Counted from the first letter of the stretch, positions 1 to 7,490 are shown. The stretch: DNA of 10,870 bases from a bacterium (GCA_947502965.1 CANNCG010000033.1:1-10870), one strand, 5' to 3'. Notes: generated from the letters alone by a model not told the origin. Translations and numbers: made by a program.

Positions 1-251
1 GGGGCCATGTCTTGGTGACGATGTTGGCCTATATGATGGCCCAATCCTTTCAGGCAGCGATTGCGCCGCTAAATCTTACCGCAACCGCCGCGTGGGACTA
101 CGTTGCCCAGCTCCAAACCGTTCGGCTCTCTATCGCCCATTCCACACTCCCTCCCGTCAAAAAAATCCAAACGCCGACACCTACCTGCGCCGCCATCTTT
201 GCCGCACTCAATCTCAAAATCCCCAACCTCAGCTTTACGCCTGTAGTCTAG
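1..251 (+). CDS. IS transposase, C-terminal fragment (IS1634/IS4-like)
   Basis: This is the 3' end of a transposase gene that begins upstream of the window; codons are in frame from base 3. The visible residues open with GHVLVTMLAYMM and continue through a region containing IQTPTP and then an ALNLKIP segment before the stop at 249-251. From memory, this order (a hydrophobic GHV-x-V-x-MLAY helix, then a short PTP segment and a final 'A-L-x-[IV]-x-[LI]-P' stretch) is characteristic of the C-terminus of IS1634/IS4-like DDE transposases. The catalytic DDE residues would lie upstream and are not visible. The gene ends 29 nt before a 28-bp sequence that recurs inverted at the far end of the window, as expected for an IS terminus. 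The TTG at 12 could serve as a start codon, but the in-frame homology continues upstream of it, so this is a truncated gene and not a small ORF. Family assignment is by recall only. Confidence 0.7.
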   Translation, partial: GHVLVTMLAYMMAQSFQAAIAPLNLTATAAWDYVAQLQTVRLSIAHSTLPPVKKIQTPTPTCAAIFAALNLKIPNLSFTPVV

Positions 252-269
252 AAAAAAAAGTTTTTTATT

Positions 270-285
270 GAGGCTATTTAGCCTC
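270..285. other. Subterminal hairpin of the left IS
   Basis: A 6-bp perfect stem (GAGGCT / AGCCTC) closes a 4-nt loop, just after an A8-G-T6 run at 252-266. It partly overlaps the terminal repeat at 281-308. It could weakly terminate transposase transcription or block read-through at the IS end. The sequence after the stem is AT-rich but not a clean T-run, so it is not called as a terminator. Confidence 0.4.
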
Positions 286-308
286 GAAATTTTATAGGAA
301 GATCCGTT
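281..308 (-). repeat. IS terminal inverted repeat, right end of left IS
   Basis: These 28 bases are the exact reverse complement of 10698-10725. They sit just beyond the transposase stop codon, so the natural reading is the 3' terminal inverted repeat of the IS. The outer boundary is defined only by where the match stops: GTT here, followed by AC. The target-site duplication cannot be judged because the other end of this element lies outside the window. Confidence 0.75.
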
Positions 309-485
309 ACAATGTCATCGCCACAGTTGATTCCTCGACGGGGGCTAGGGGGCGGAGACCAAAAAAAACATCTTTTCGCTCAGCTTTGCTGAGCGAAAAA
401 TGGAGATTCCAAAGAGCGATTGCCCTTTGGATCCCATTAAGGCGATGACGCTATGCAGGGGGCGGGGGGCAGCCCTCCAAAAAGC
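309..485. other. Gene-free spacer with G-rich tracts and nested inverted repeats
   Basis: No coding sequence is supported in this stretch between the IS end and the peptidase stop codon. It holds a 9-bp inverted repeat at long range (GTCATCGCC 314-322 and GGCGATGAC 441-449), the strong hairpin listed separately at 373-399, and a 6-bp inverted repeat CCAAAG/CTTTGG (409-414 and 425-430). Two G-rich blocks (about 340-355 and 457-470) each contain two runs of five or six G. The nested symmetry could reflect a small non-autonomous mobile element or a structured 3' UTR of the minus-strand gene. Neither is established. Confidence 0.4.
373..399 (-). terminator. Probable intrinsic terminator of the M20 peptidase gene
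   Basis: A 12-bp perfect stem (TTTTCGCTCAGC / GCTGAGCGAAAA) closes a 3-nt loop. Read on the minus strand, downstream of the peptidase stop, the stem is followed after 4 nt by eight consecutive T residues (complement of A 361-368). That fits a rho-independent terminator about 90 nt after the gene. The outer stem pairs are T-A in the order opposite to a textbook A-stem-T design, so the U-tract used would be the distal one. On the plus strand it could block read-through from the IS. Confidence 0.6.
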
Positions 486-1865
486 CTAGGTCGTGGCGGT
501 CGCCACTTCCGCCAAAAAATGTACCGACGCCTGCATCCCGCGCTCTAGATTGGCCAAGCTGATACGTTCATTGGGCGCGTGGATGCCATCATTGGGGAGA
601 TTGAGCCCCATGAGGACCGTATTGATACCCAAAATACGCTTGAAATCTGCCACCACAGGGACGGTCCCACCCTCGCCCTGAAACACCGACGCCACCCCGA
701 AGGCTTTTTCCAGCGCCACACTGGCCGCTCTGACAAAGCGATCCTCCTGGGCCACCTGCACAGGGGGCGCCATCGAATGAATATCGACATGGACATGCAC
801 CCCCGGGGTCACATGGGCATGGACAAAGGCCGTGAAATTTTGGGCAATCACCGTCGGGTCTTGGGTACCGACCAAACGCATGCTGACTTTCGCCGACGCT
901 TCCGCTGCGATGACGGTTTTGGAGCCAGGACCGGTATAGCCGCCCCACATACCATTGATCTCCAGCGTGGGCCGGTACCAGCGCCGCTCCAGCGTAGGAT
1001 AGCCCGCCTCGCCCTCTAGGTGACTGAGTCCCAGCTCGGATTGGTACGCGGCATCCTCATGCGGCAAGGCCCGAATCGCCTCGCGTGCTTGCTCAGAAAG
1101 CAGCGGCACCCCGTCATAAAACCCTGGTATTTGCACCTCGCCCTGCGCATTTTTGAAAGACATCACCAGTCGGGAGAGTTCCAAAAGGGCATTGGGCACC
1201 GCCCCGCCGTGTTGGCCTGAATGCAGATCCGTCGCCGCCACGCGCAGCTTAATTTCTGTATAAAGCAGGCCCCGCAAACTGGTACAGAGCGAGGGGCGAT
1301 CCGGCGCAATCATGGGGGTATCCGAGACCAAGGCGATGTCGGCTTTGAGACGCTCACGGGTGGCGATGATAAAGAGCTGCAAGTTCGGACTGCCGATTTC
1401 TTCTTCTCCCTCTATCACTATTTTAATATTTACAGGCGGTTTTCCTACCGTTTCTGCGTAGGCTTTGATGGCACGAATGTGGCAATAGATCTGGCCTTTG
1501 TCATCACTGGCGCCCCGTGCAAAAAGCTGCCCATCCCGAATCGTAGGCACAAAGGGGGGCGTCTCCCAAAGCGCCAGCGGATCTGGCGGCGGGACATCAT
1601 AGTGGCCATAGATCAATACCGTGGGCAGCGCCGGATCGACCTGCCACGCAGCATATACAATCGGGTGTCCGGGGGTTTCTATTCGCGTCACATCCGAAAA
1701 CCCCGCGTCTATCAACAAGGCTCGGGTATACTCAGCACAGGCGTCTATATCGGGTTTATGAGCGTGATTGGTACTGACACTAGGGAAAGCCAACCACGTC
1801 ATCAGCCCCTCTAGGTGACCGTGTGTGGTATCTGTAATCCATGACAATGCTGTATTTTTTATCAT
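486..1865 (-). CDS. M20 family metallopeptidase (dipeptidase)
   Basis: This is a cytosolic two-metal aminoacyl-dipeptide hydrolase of the M20/M25/M40 (ArgE/DapE/carnosinase-like) family, at 459 aa the usual length. The metal and catalytic motifs are in the expected order: GHYDV (His88, Asp90), RGASDDKG (Asp121), EGEEEIGS (base Glu155 and metal Glu156), SDT (Asp182) and GIHAPNE (His429). The lid/dimerisation domain lies at about 200-320, with DLHSGQHGG (His215) and GGYTGPGSKT (309-317). There is no signal peptide. GGYTGPGSKT and the VVADFKR segment (404-410) place it nearest to cytosolic non-specific dipeptidase-like proteins. The exact substrate cannot be read from sequence; recycling of di- or small peptides is likely. 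The ATG start has a purine-rich GGAATAGAGAG upstream. The gene stands alone and diverges from the response-regulator operon across a 54-bp palindrome. Confidence 0.9.
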   Translation of the reverse strand: MIKNTALSWITDTTHGHLEGLMTWLAFPSVSTNHAHKPDIDACAEYTRALLIDAGFSDVTRIETPGHPIVYAAWQVDPALPTVLIYGHYDVPPPDPLALWETPPFVPTIRDGQLFARGASDDKGQIYCHIRAIKAYAETVGKPPVNIKIVIEGEEEIGSPNLQLFIIATRERLKADIALVSDTPMIAPDRPSLCTSLRGLLYTEIKLRVAATDLHSGQHGGAVPNALLELSRLVMSFKNAQGEVQIPGFYDGVPLLSEQAREAIRALPHEDAAYQSELGLSHLEGEAGYPTLERRWYRPTLEINGMWGGYTGPGSKTVIAAEASAKVSMRLVGTQDPTVIAQNFTAFVHAHVTPGVHVHVDIHSMAPPVQVAQEDRFVRAASVALEKAFGVASVFQGEGGTVPVVADFKRILGINTVLMGLNLPNDGIHAPNERISLANLERGMQASVHFLAEVATATT

Positions 1866-1882
1866 TTTCTCTCTATTCCTGT

Positions 1883-1936
1883 AATGTCAATTTACCCATA
1901 CAAAAACCATGGTTTTTGTATGGGTAAATTGACATT
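1883..1936. repeat. Perfect 54-bp palindrome in the divergent intergenic region
   Basis: Two 27-bp arms match without a mismatch around a central CCATGG (axis between 1909 and 1910). The symmetry stops at 1882/1937. Each edge carries an outward-facing TTGACA (plus strand 1929-1934; minus strand 1890-1885). It lies 17 bp from the peptidase start and 40 bp from the response-regulator start, so it occupies the shared regulatory space. Possible roles are a double operator, a cruciform-forming site, or the remnant of a small palindromic repeat element. The arms are far longer than a normal dimer-binding operator needs. What it does is unknown. Confidence 0.95.
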
Positions 1937-1958
1937 TATGAAGGAGTCTACCTAAACT
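1929..1958 (+). promoter_or_regulatory. Tentative sigma70-type promoter for the signalling operon
   Basis: A consensus TTGACA (1929-1934) is followed after 18 nt by TAAACT (1953-1958), which matches four of six -10 positions. Initiation would fall near 1965, inside or next to the ribosome-binding site (1964-1970), leaving almost no leader. That makes it doubtful, and the real start may lie elsewhere in the gap. It is listed because no better pair is visible. Confidence 0.25.
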
Positions 1959-1963
1959 GTAAT

Positions 1964-1970
1964 AAAGGAG
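1964..1970 (+). promoter_or_regulatory. Ribosome binding site of the response regulator
   Basis: AAAGGAG ends 6 nt before the ATG at 1977 and fixes that start. A second copy of AAGGAGTC lies 24 nt upstream at 1941-1948 (this copy at 1965-1972), but no gene of useful length follows the first one. Confidence 0.7.
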
Positions 1971-1976
1971 TCCTCT

Positions 1977-2378
1977 ATGCGCAACACTGACACGAGCCGA
2001 ACAATTTTAGTGGTAGACGATGACCTCTCTATTACCTCTATTTTTGAGTTCATTTTACAACAAGCGGGATACAACACCATCACCACCTCGTCGGGCTATG
2101 AGTGTGTGGAGGTTGTGAAGTCCAACCAACCTGTGGATATTATCTTTCTGGATCTCAAAATGCCAGGCCTGTCTGGTATCGAAACCTACAGAGAAATACA
2201 AAAAAACCGACCCAGCGTTTTGGTCGTACTCATGACCGGATTTACCGTCGATGATTTTCTAAAAGAAGCCTTTGAGCTGGGTGCTTATGGCGTCATTTAC
2301 AAACCCTTTGATGTCGAAGAAGTATTGTCCATCATCTCCAAAATCGCACATCTTCCCCATAGCAGCCCCATGAGATAG
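1977..2378 (+). CDS. Single-domain response regulator (CheY-like receiver)
   Basis: This 133-aa protein is only a receiver domain, with no DNA-binding or enzymatic output. All phosphorylation-site residues are present: the acidic pair in VVDDD (Asp14, Asp15), the phospho-acceptor Asp59 in IIFLDLKMPGLSG, the switch Thr87 in VVLMTGF and the Lys109 of YKPF. It would be phosphorylated by a histidine kinase not encoded in this window and would act by protein contact. The most likely partner is the next gene, a PP2C phosphatase beginning 6 nt after its stop; stress-response phosphatases are often controlled by receiver domains. This pairing is inferred from adjacency. The start is set by an AAAGGAG at 6 nt spacing. 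It is the first gene of the plus-strand train. Confidence 0.93.
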   Translation: MRNTDTSRTILVVDDDLSITSIFEFILQQAGYNTITTSSGYECVEVVKSNQPVDIIFLDLKMPGLSGIETYREIQKNRPSVLVVLMTGFTVDDFLKEAFELGAYGVIYKPFDVEEVLSIISKIAHLPHSSPMR

Positions 2379-2384
2379 TCCCCT

Positions 2385-5300
2385 ATGAGGCCCATTCTCC
2401 CGCCCTCATCAAAGGTCATCCAAGATGTCATTAGCACATTGAAGGAAAAAGTGGTTTCCAGAGAAGCCATTGTCAAAAAATTCTGTGCCGCCGTTACCCA
2501 GGGTATCGGGTTCCCCGACATCAGCCTCGCCCTTCTCAATCCGTCGGATGGCAGCACGGCGCTGGTACACAGCACCTTGGATCCCCAGTGGCTCGTCCCC
2601 ATCCAGGAACGCGATTGGCTCAGCAACCATGTCCACATACGCAAACAAAGCGACGCCGCCAAGCCCGAAACCCTTCTCTATATTACAGATCGACACACCC
2701 AATCTTTCGTAGACAAATCGCAACGAGAGGACGACATGCGCCTTTTTAAATTTGACTGCAAAGACGGGATCTATATTTCCCTAGTCTCCGAGGACCAGCA
2801 GCTTCTGGGAGTCGCCATGATTCACGGATGGCGCGAACAGCGTCACCTGGATGCCGATCCTCAATTTCAGGAGCGTCTCCAATTGCTGAATCCGCTTAGT
2901 GATGCCACGGCGATTGCCTTGGAAACCCTGTTGGTCCACCAGCGTATCGAGGGACTTTTGTCCGACAAGCGTGAGCTCAAAAAACGCATCCAGCGGGATG
3001 AAGAAGACCTAAAGCGCCGACTATTAGAGCTCACTGTACTCTACGACACCTCCAATAGCCTGGGGCATTCGCTCAATTACAGCCAAATCGTCGGCATTGT
3101 GATGGATGCCTTGGGCAAGGTCTTGCACTTTGACATCTGTACCATATTTTTACTGGATTTTGTACCCGGTGGCGAAATCATCACCCGATTGAGCCGCGAC
3201 ATCGCCCCAGACTTTATCAACAGTGCCCAGCGCAACATTATCGCGGCCACCACCCCGTTCGTGAAACGTGGTATCTCTCCAGATCAGGTCAAAACCACGA
3301 TCAGCCAAGTCTCCTCACCCCACATCAAAATTGAACACCCCCCCATCATGCGCTCTTTCAGCAATGTCCCCCTGATTTTCAAAGAAGACGTCATCGGGAT
3401 GCTCAACGTCTGTTCCACATTGCGCAACGCCTTTACCCGCAATGAAATGACCTTTCTGCACACGATGGCCAATCAGCTATCCGCCAACCTGGGACGCCTC
3501 AAAATCATCAAGCGCCTGGAACGCTCCAAAATGGATGCGCTCATCCGCAGCATGACCGACGGGGTCATCATGATGGACGAAGCCGACCGTCTGGAAATCA
3601 TCAACCCAGCAGCACAAGACATGCTCCGTATCAAAAACCCCTCCACCGAAGCCGTTCTCGAGCGACTGGGTCAGATGAAACTACAAAAGCTCTATTGGGA
3701 AACAGCAAAATCAGGAGCCCCTTCGTTAGAACAAGAAATCAGCTACAAATCCACCTATTTTTCCGTCAACATTGTACCCGTATTTGACAGCGAAGACAGT
3801 CGCGTGGGTACCGTACTCGTGTTTCGGGATTTCACCGAACTCCACAAAATAAACAAGGTCAACTCGCAACGGCTAGAGGTGATTTCCAAAGTCGATGCCA
3901 TTATACGATCCATCAGCGATCTCGACAGCCTATTGGAATTACTCATGGAATTCATCATGACCGTGGCCAATGCCGAAATGGGAGCCATCCAATTGCTCAA
4001 CGGACGTACCTTTGAAACAAGGACGCACGCCAACTTTCCTGACAAAATCAGGAGAGAATACAAGTTTATCTCAGGCGAAACGCTCTCAGAATACACGGCC
4101 AAAACCAAACAGCTTTGTCTCATTGAAAATTATCTCTACAACCCCAAGGTCAATCATCACGTTAAAATCCTCATTGATAGCTACATTTGCATCCCGATCA
4201 TGGCCAAAGAACAGAGCATCGGACTGCTCAATATCGCACGCCGATATGGCACAGACCATGTCGGCTGGTCTCAGGATGATATCAAGACATTGACCACCAT
4301 CACCAACCTCTCTGGCACGGCCATTCAAAACGCTAGGTTGTACCAAGAAAAACTCAAAAAACAAAAACTAGACCAAGAGCTGAAAATTGCCAACGAGATT
4401 CAAACTAAACTGTTGCCAGAAAATATTCCCCAACCTGAGAACGTCTCCATTGGGGCGATCTCAGTTCCCGCACGGGAAATAGGGGGGGACTATTATGACT
4501 TTTTTGAGCTGGACCATGGCAAGCTGGGTATTTGCATCGCAGACATTGTCGGAAAAGGGGTCCCTGCAGGACTCTATATGGCCATGCTTAAAAGCATTCT
4601 ACACACCCACCTCATCGGCATCTTATCTCCGAAAGAAGTCCTCCAAAAAATCAATCTTTTGCTGTTTCGAGACCCCGTTATCCAAAAATTTGTCCCTCTT
4701 TTTTATGCCATTTTGGATCCGGTTACCAAAACTCTGGTCTATGCCAATGCGGGACACGAGCCAGCCGTTTTGTTCAGACAGGGCCATCACCAGGTGTTAG
4801 ACACAGAAGGCTTTCCGCTAGGGGCCTTGGCAGAGTCCCGTTACGAAGAAAAAACCATCATCCTTGAAGAAGGCGACACCTTACTCTTGTTTACCGATGG
4901 CTTTATCGAATCTCGAAACTCGCACGGATTGCGGTTTGAGATCGCCCAAGCACAAGACGTGGTCGATCTCAGCCCAGATGTCTCCAGCGCCGTCTTTTTG
5001 GAAAAATTGTATGCCCAACTCAAACAACACCTGGAACCCATTGAAGCCAGCGATGATGTGACCCTTGTCGCCGTTCGCATGAATACGGTCTCAACCCCGA
5101 AACCAGAAATCCCTCTCCGGGTCAAAAAAATTCGGGTTACCAGCGCAAAACGTTTTGTCAAAAGAATCCGTAGCGAAACCGAATCCATTGCGGCTGACAT
5201 GGGGTTTTCTGAGGATGATATTTTCAATCTCAAACTTGCCATCAATGAAGCACAGGCCAATGTGATAGAGCATGCTTACTTAGGAAGCGAGAAAGGTGAT

Positions 5301-5546
5301 ATATTGTTTGAGTTCCGGGTCTTTTCCGATCGTTTGGAAATCCTTATCAAGGATTTTGGTCCTGGAATAGGCTCAAAAACCATCAAAGGGGAAAACCAGC
5401 TGGATGAATTGGAAGGCTCTGGATTAGGGGTCTTCTTGATCAACACCATGATAGACACTGTCAAATACAATCGAATGTCTAAAGTCGGCAGCGAGCTCTG
5501 TCTCACAAAGTACCTCAAAAAAGGAGTTGCACATGGAAATCATTAA
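2385..5546 (+). CDS. Multisensor PP2C (SpoIIE/RsbU-type) phosphatase fused to RsbW-like kinase domain
   Basis: This 1053-aa protein appears cytosolic, with no membrane segments seen. Approximate domains: divergent GAF-like 15-190; charged coiled coil 188-215; GAF 215-378; PAS 383-490; GAF 500-658; short coiled linker to 685; PP2C/SpoIIE phosphatase 685-900; GHKL ATPase of the RsbW/SpoIIAB type 910-1050. Phosphatase metal motifs are intact: GGDYYDFF (Asp702), DIVGKG (Asp720), FTDGF (Asp838) and SDD (Asp890/891). The kinase N-box E-x3-N-x3-H (Glu955, Asn959, His963), DFGPGIG (990-996) and GSGLG (1011-1015) are also intact. One chain therefore seems able both to dephosphorylate and to phosphorylate a STAS protein. 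The following STAS gene overlaps it by 14 nt and is the obvious substrate. The C-terminal domain could instead sequester a sigma factor; none is encoded nearby. The ATG start has no clear Shine-Dalgarno sequence, suggesting coupling to the receiver gene. Confidence 0.9.
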   Translation: MRPILPPSSKVIQDVISTLKEKVVSREAIVKKFCAAVTQGIGFPDISLALLNPSDGSTALVHSTLDPQWLVPIQERDWLSNHVHIRKQSDAAKPETLLYITDRHTQSFVDKSQREDDMRLFKFDCKDGIYISLVSEDQQLLGVAMIHGWREQRHLDADPQFQERLQLLNPLSDATAIALETLLVHQRIEGLLSDKRELKKRIQRDEEDLKRRLLELTVLYDTSNSLGHSLNYSQIVGIVMDALGKVLHFDICTIFLLDFVPGGEIITRLSRDIAPDFINSAQRNIIAATTPFVKRGISPDQVKTTISQVSSPHIKIEHPPIMRSFSNVPLIFKEDVIGMLNVCSTLRNAFTRNEMTFLHTMANQLSANLGRLKIIKRLERSKMDALIRSMTDGVIMMDEADRLEIINPAAQDMLRIKNPSTEAVLERLGQMKLQKLYWETAKSGAPSLEQEISYKSTYFSVNIVPVFDSEDSRVGTVLVFRDFTELHKINKVNSQRLEVISKVDAIIRSISDLDSLLELLMEFIMTVANAEMGAIQLLNGRTFETRTHANFPDKIRREYKFISGETLSEYTAKTKQLCLIENYLYNPKVNHHVKILIDSYICIPIMAKEQSIGLLNIARRYGTDHVGWSQDDIKTLTTITNLSGTAIQNARLYQEKLKKQKLDQELKIANEIQTKLLPENIPQPENVSIGAISVPAREIGGDYYDFFELDHGKLGICIADIVGKGVPAGLYMAMLKSILHTHLIGILSPKEVLQKINLLLFRDPVIQKFVPLFYAILDPVTKTLVYANAGHEPAVLFRQGHHQVLDTEGFPLGALAESRYEEKTIILEEGDTLLLFTDGFIESRNSHGLRFEIAQAQDVVDLSPDVSSAVFLEKLYAQLKQHLEPIEASDDVTLVAVRMNTVSTPKPEIPLRVKKIRVTSAKRFVKRIRSETESIAADMGFSEDDIFNLKLAINEAQANVIEHAYLGSEKGDILFEFRVFSDRLEILIKDFGPGIGSKTIKGENQLDELEGSGLGVFLINTMIDTVKYNRMSKVGSELCLTKYLKKGVAHGNH
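5521..5526 (+). promoter_or_regulatory. Ribosome binding site that decides the STAS start
   Basis: AAGGAG lies inside the 3' end of the phosphatase gene, 6 nt before the ATG at 5533. The upstream in-frame TTG at 5527 directly abuts this site and is too close to be used, so ATG 5533 is preferred. Confidence 0.75.
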
Positions 5547-5937
5547 ATCATCCGTTCATCCGCAAATCATCAAGGTTGAAATCGGTTCTGAATACAACGA
5601 AACCGAAAAAAAACTGGTAGGTACCGTGGAGCTCGACATCGAAAACCAGGCCCATTTTGTCGATGTCATCAATGCTATTTTCGAGGAAGGCCGCGTGTAT
5701 GTCTTGGTAGACATGCAGCATGTCAGCTACATCGACTCGTCTGGACTCTGGGCGTTATTTGAAGGCCATAAAAAGGCCGCGCAAAAAAGCGGCAAGCTCG
5801 TTCTTTTGCAACCCACAAAAGACGTCAAACGGGTATTAGACATCACCAAGATGTCTTCCAAAATCCATGTCTTTTTAGACGAAAAACAAGCCATTGAACA
5901 ACTGATTAGCGAGTTGGAGCTCGCCGATCGCGCATGA
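5533..5937 (+). CDS. STAS-domain anti-sigma factor antagonist (SpoIIAA/RsbV-like)
   Basis: This 134-aa protein is essentially one STAS domain. The signature YIDSSGLWALFEGHK places the expected phospho-acceptor at Ser69, the first Ser of DSSG, equivalent to Ser58 of B. subtilis SpoIIAA. The later KDVKRVLDIT segment (97-106) matches the usual helix after the core sheet. In this family the unphosphorylated form binds an RsbW-type kinase and frees its target, the kinase inactivates it, and a PP2C phosphatase restores it. Both activities appear in the preceding protein. The N-terminus (about residues 1-30) is somewhat extended and charged. The gene overlaps the phosphatase gene by 14 nt and the next gene, lysS, by the 4-nt ATGA. 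Co-translation and near-equal stoichiometry are therefore likely. The target controlled by the switch is not visible. Confidence 0.9.
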   Translation: MEIIKSSVHPQIIKVEIGSEYNETEKKLVGTVELDIENQAHFVDVINAIFEEGRVYVLVDMQHVSYIDSSGLWALFEGHKKAAQKSGKLVLLQPTKDVKRVLDITKMSSKIHVFLDEKQAIEQLISELELADRA

Positions 5938-7433
5938 GCACAGCAGACCTCGCGCCACCACAAGATGTCCATATCACGGAAGAAGAAACCCGAATTCAAA
6001 AAGTCGGTGCGCTCCGGGCGGCTGGGCATGAACCCTATGGCTATACTTACGACAAAACACATGCCATTGGGGAGGTCGTCACCACCTATGCCCTTCTCGG
6101 TCCGGAAGAGCACTCCCAAGACAGTCTCCGCATCGCAGGCCGTATTGTGGCCAAGAGAGGTCACGGCAAAGCTATTTTCGGGAACCTGCTCGACATCAGT
6201 GGCAATATTCAGTTTTATGCCACGATCAACACCCTCGGAGAGGACGTTTATGCCCACCTTCTGGGTCTAGATGTTGGCGATATCATAGGGATCGAAGGCA
6301 AACCCTTTCGGTCCAAACGTGGTGAGCTCACGATTGGCATCGCCCAGATCACCTTGCTCACCAAATCCCTCCATCCCCTTCCCGAAAAATACCACGGGCT
6401 CCAAAACAAAGAGTTGCGTTATCGCCGTCGCTACGTGGACTTGATTGCCAATCCTGACGTCCGGGATGTCTTCAAAACACGCTCAAAAGTCATTCATCAG
6501 ATTCGCAGCATGTTGCATGAAAAAGACTTTATGGAAGTGGAAACCCCGGTATTAAACACCGTCTATGGCGGGGCCTCTGCCCGACCGTTCACCACCCACC
6601 ACAATGAGATGGAACAAGATCTCTTTCTGCGCATCTCTCTCGAGTTGCCCCTCAAACGACTGCTGGTAGGTGGCTTTGAACGCATTTTCGAGATAGGCCA
6701 TGTCTTTCGCAACGAAGGTATTTCTTTCAAACACAATCCTGAATACACCCTCATGGAAATTTATCAGGCCTATGCCGACTACCATGACATGATGCGCCTC
6801 ACCGAAACCATGATTTCCAGCTTGGTGCACCGCCTTCATGGGCGTTATGACATCGTCTACCAAGGCACCCCCTTGGACTTCACCCCGCCCTTCAAACGCC
6901 TCACCTTGAGCGATGCCTTGCAGCAATACGCGGGGGTATCTATGACGGCTTCGGACGAAGATCTCTTCCAAAAGGCCACCGCGCTGGGCCTCGAATCGCA
7001 GCAAGCGCCCATGCGGGGTGAGTTGATCAATTTTATTTATGACAAAGCGGTTGAATCCCATTTGATACAACCGGTTTTTATCTTGGATTATCCATGGGAA
7101 ACATCGCCATTGGCCAAACGCAAACGGGATGAACAAACCCTCGTCGAACGCTTTGAATTGATCATCCACAAAATGGAAGTTGCCAATGCCTTTTCGGAGC
7201 TCAATGACCCGATCGAACAACATGCCCGCCTCGTAGGCCAAGAAAAAGCCCGCGAATCTGGATGGGACGAGGCCCATGTCATGGACGAAGATTTTGTATT
7301 GGCCCTCAAATATGGCATGCCCCCAGCCGGTGGATTGGGCATCGGGATAGACCGCGTGGTGATGTTGCTCACGGACCAAGCCTCTATTCGAGATGTTCTC
7401 TTTTTTCCCCATATGAGAGACGTTCATGTTTAG
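5934..7433 (+). CDS. lysS: Lysyl-tRNA synthetase, class II
   Basis: The protein ligates lysine to tRNA(Lys) in the cytosol. At 499 aa it is the normal bacterial length. An N-terminal OB-fold anticodon-binding domain (about 60-150, including VGALRAAGHEPYGY and the RIAGRIVAKRGHGKAIF segment) precedes the class II catalytic core. Motif 1 is around FMEVETPVLN, followed by GGASARPFTTHHN. Motif 2 is FRNEGISFKHNPEYT (Arg259, Glu261), and motif 3 is GIGIDRVVMLLT (Arg474). The closing RDVLFFPHMR is typical of LysS. No catalytic residue looks missing. The ATG overlaps the STAS stop as ATGA, with only a weak GGAG 14 nt upstream, so translation is probably coupled to the STAS gene. It is a core gene, presumably essential, and its place directly behind a signalling module is unusual. 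Confidence 0.97.
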   Translation: MSTADLAPPQDVHITEEETRIQKVGALRAAGHEPYGYTYDKTHAIGEVVTTYALLGPEEHSQDSLRIAGRIVAKRGHGKAIFGNLLDISGNIQFYATINTLGEDVYAHLLGLDVGDIIGIEGKPFRSKRGELTIGIAQITLLTKSLHPLPEKYHGLQNKELRYRRRYVDLIANPDVRDVFKTRSKVIHQIRSMLHEKDFMEVETPVLNTVYGGASARPFTTHHNEMEQDLFLRISLELPLKRLLVGGFERIFEIGHVFRNEGISFKHNPEYTLMEIYQAYADYHDMMRLTETMISSLVHRLHGRYDIVYQGTPLDFTPPFKRLTLSDALQQYAGVSMTASDEDLFQKATALGLESQQAPMRGELINFIYDKAVESHLIQPVFILDYPWETSPLAKRKRDEQTLVERFELIIHKMEVANAFSELNDPIEQHARLVGQEKARESGWDEAHVMDEDFVLALKYGMPPAGGLGIGIDRVVMLLTDQASIRDVLFFPHMRDVHV

Positions 7434-7473
7434 TCACAGCGCCTTATCGGGCATATACATTGGTTATTATTTC

Positions 7474-7481
7474 AAAGGAGG
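7474..7481 (+). promoter_or_regulatory. Ribosome binding site of secD
   Basis: A full AAAGGAGG precedes the ATG at 7491 by 9 nt. It is the strongest Shine-Dalgarno sequence in the window and sits in a 57-bp gap after lysS in which no terminator hairpin is seen. Confidence 0.75.
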
Positions 7482-7490
7482 CTACTAAGC

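Noticed and set aside
1221..1814. 197-codon plus-strand open frame opposite the M20 peptidase
   Set aside because: The minus-strand frame has all M20 motifs. The plus-strand translation has no recognisable family feature.
1865..1890. Symmetric TTGACA as -35 box of the peptidase gene
   Set aside because: On the minus strand the -10 position would fall on the start codon, and no suitable hexamer is there.
1938..1955. Five-codon mini-ORF (MKEST) just after the palindrome
   Set aside because: It has no Shine-Dalgarno sequence, and its codons are simply the upstream AAGGAGTC copy. A leader-peptide role is not supported.
6552..7427. 291-codon open frame antisense to lysS
   Set aside because: It lies wholly within the intact lysS gene on the other strand, has no recognisable domain, and its composition mirrors lysS codons.
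7441..7470. Possible promoter before secD (TTATCG with TATTAT)
   Set aside because: The spacing is 15 nt and the -35 match is poor. AT-rich spacing before a Shine-Dalgarno sequence explains it equally well.
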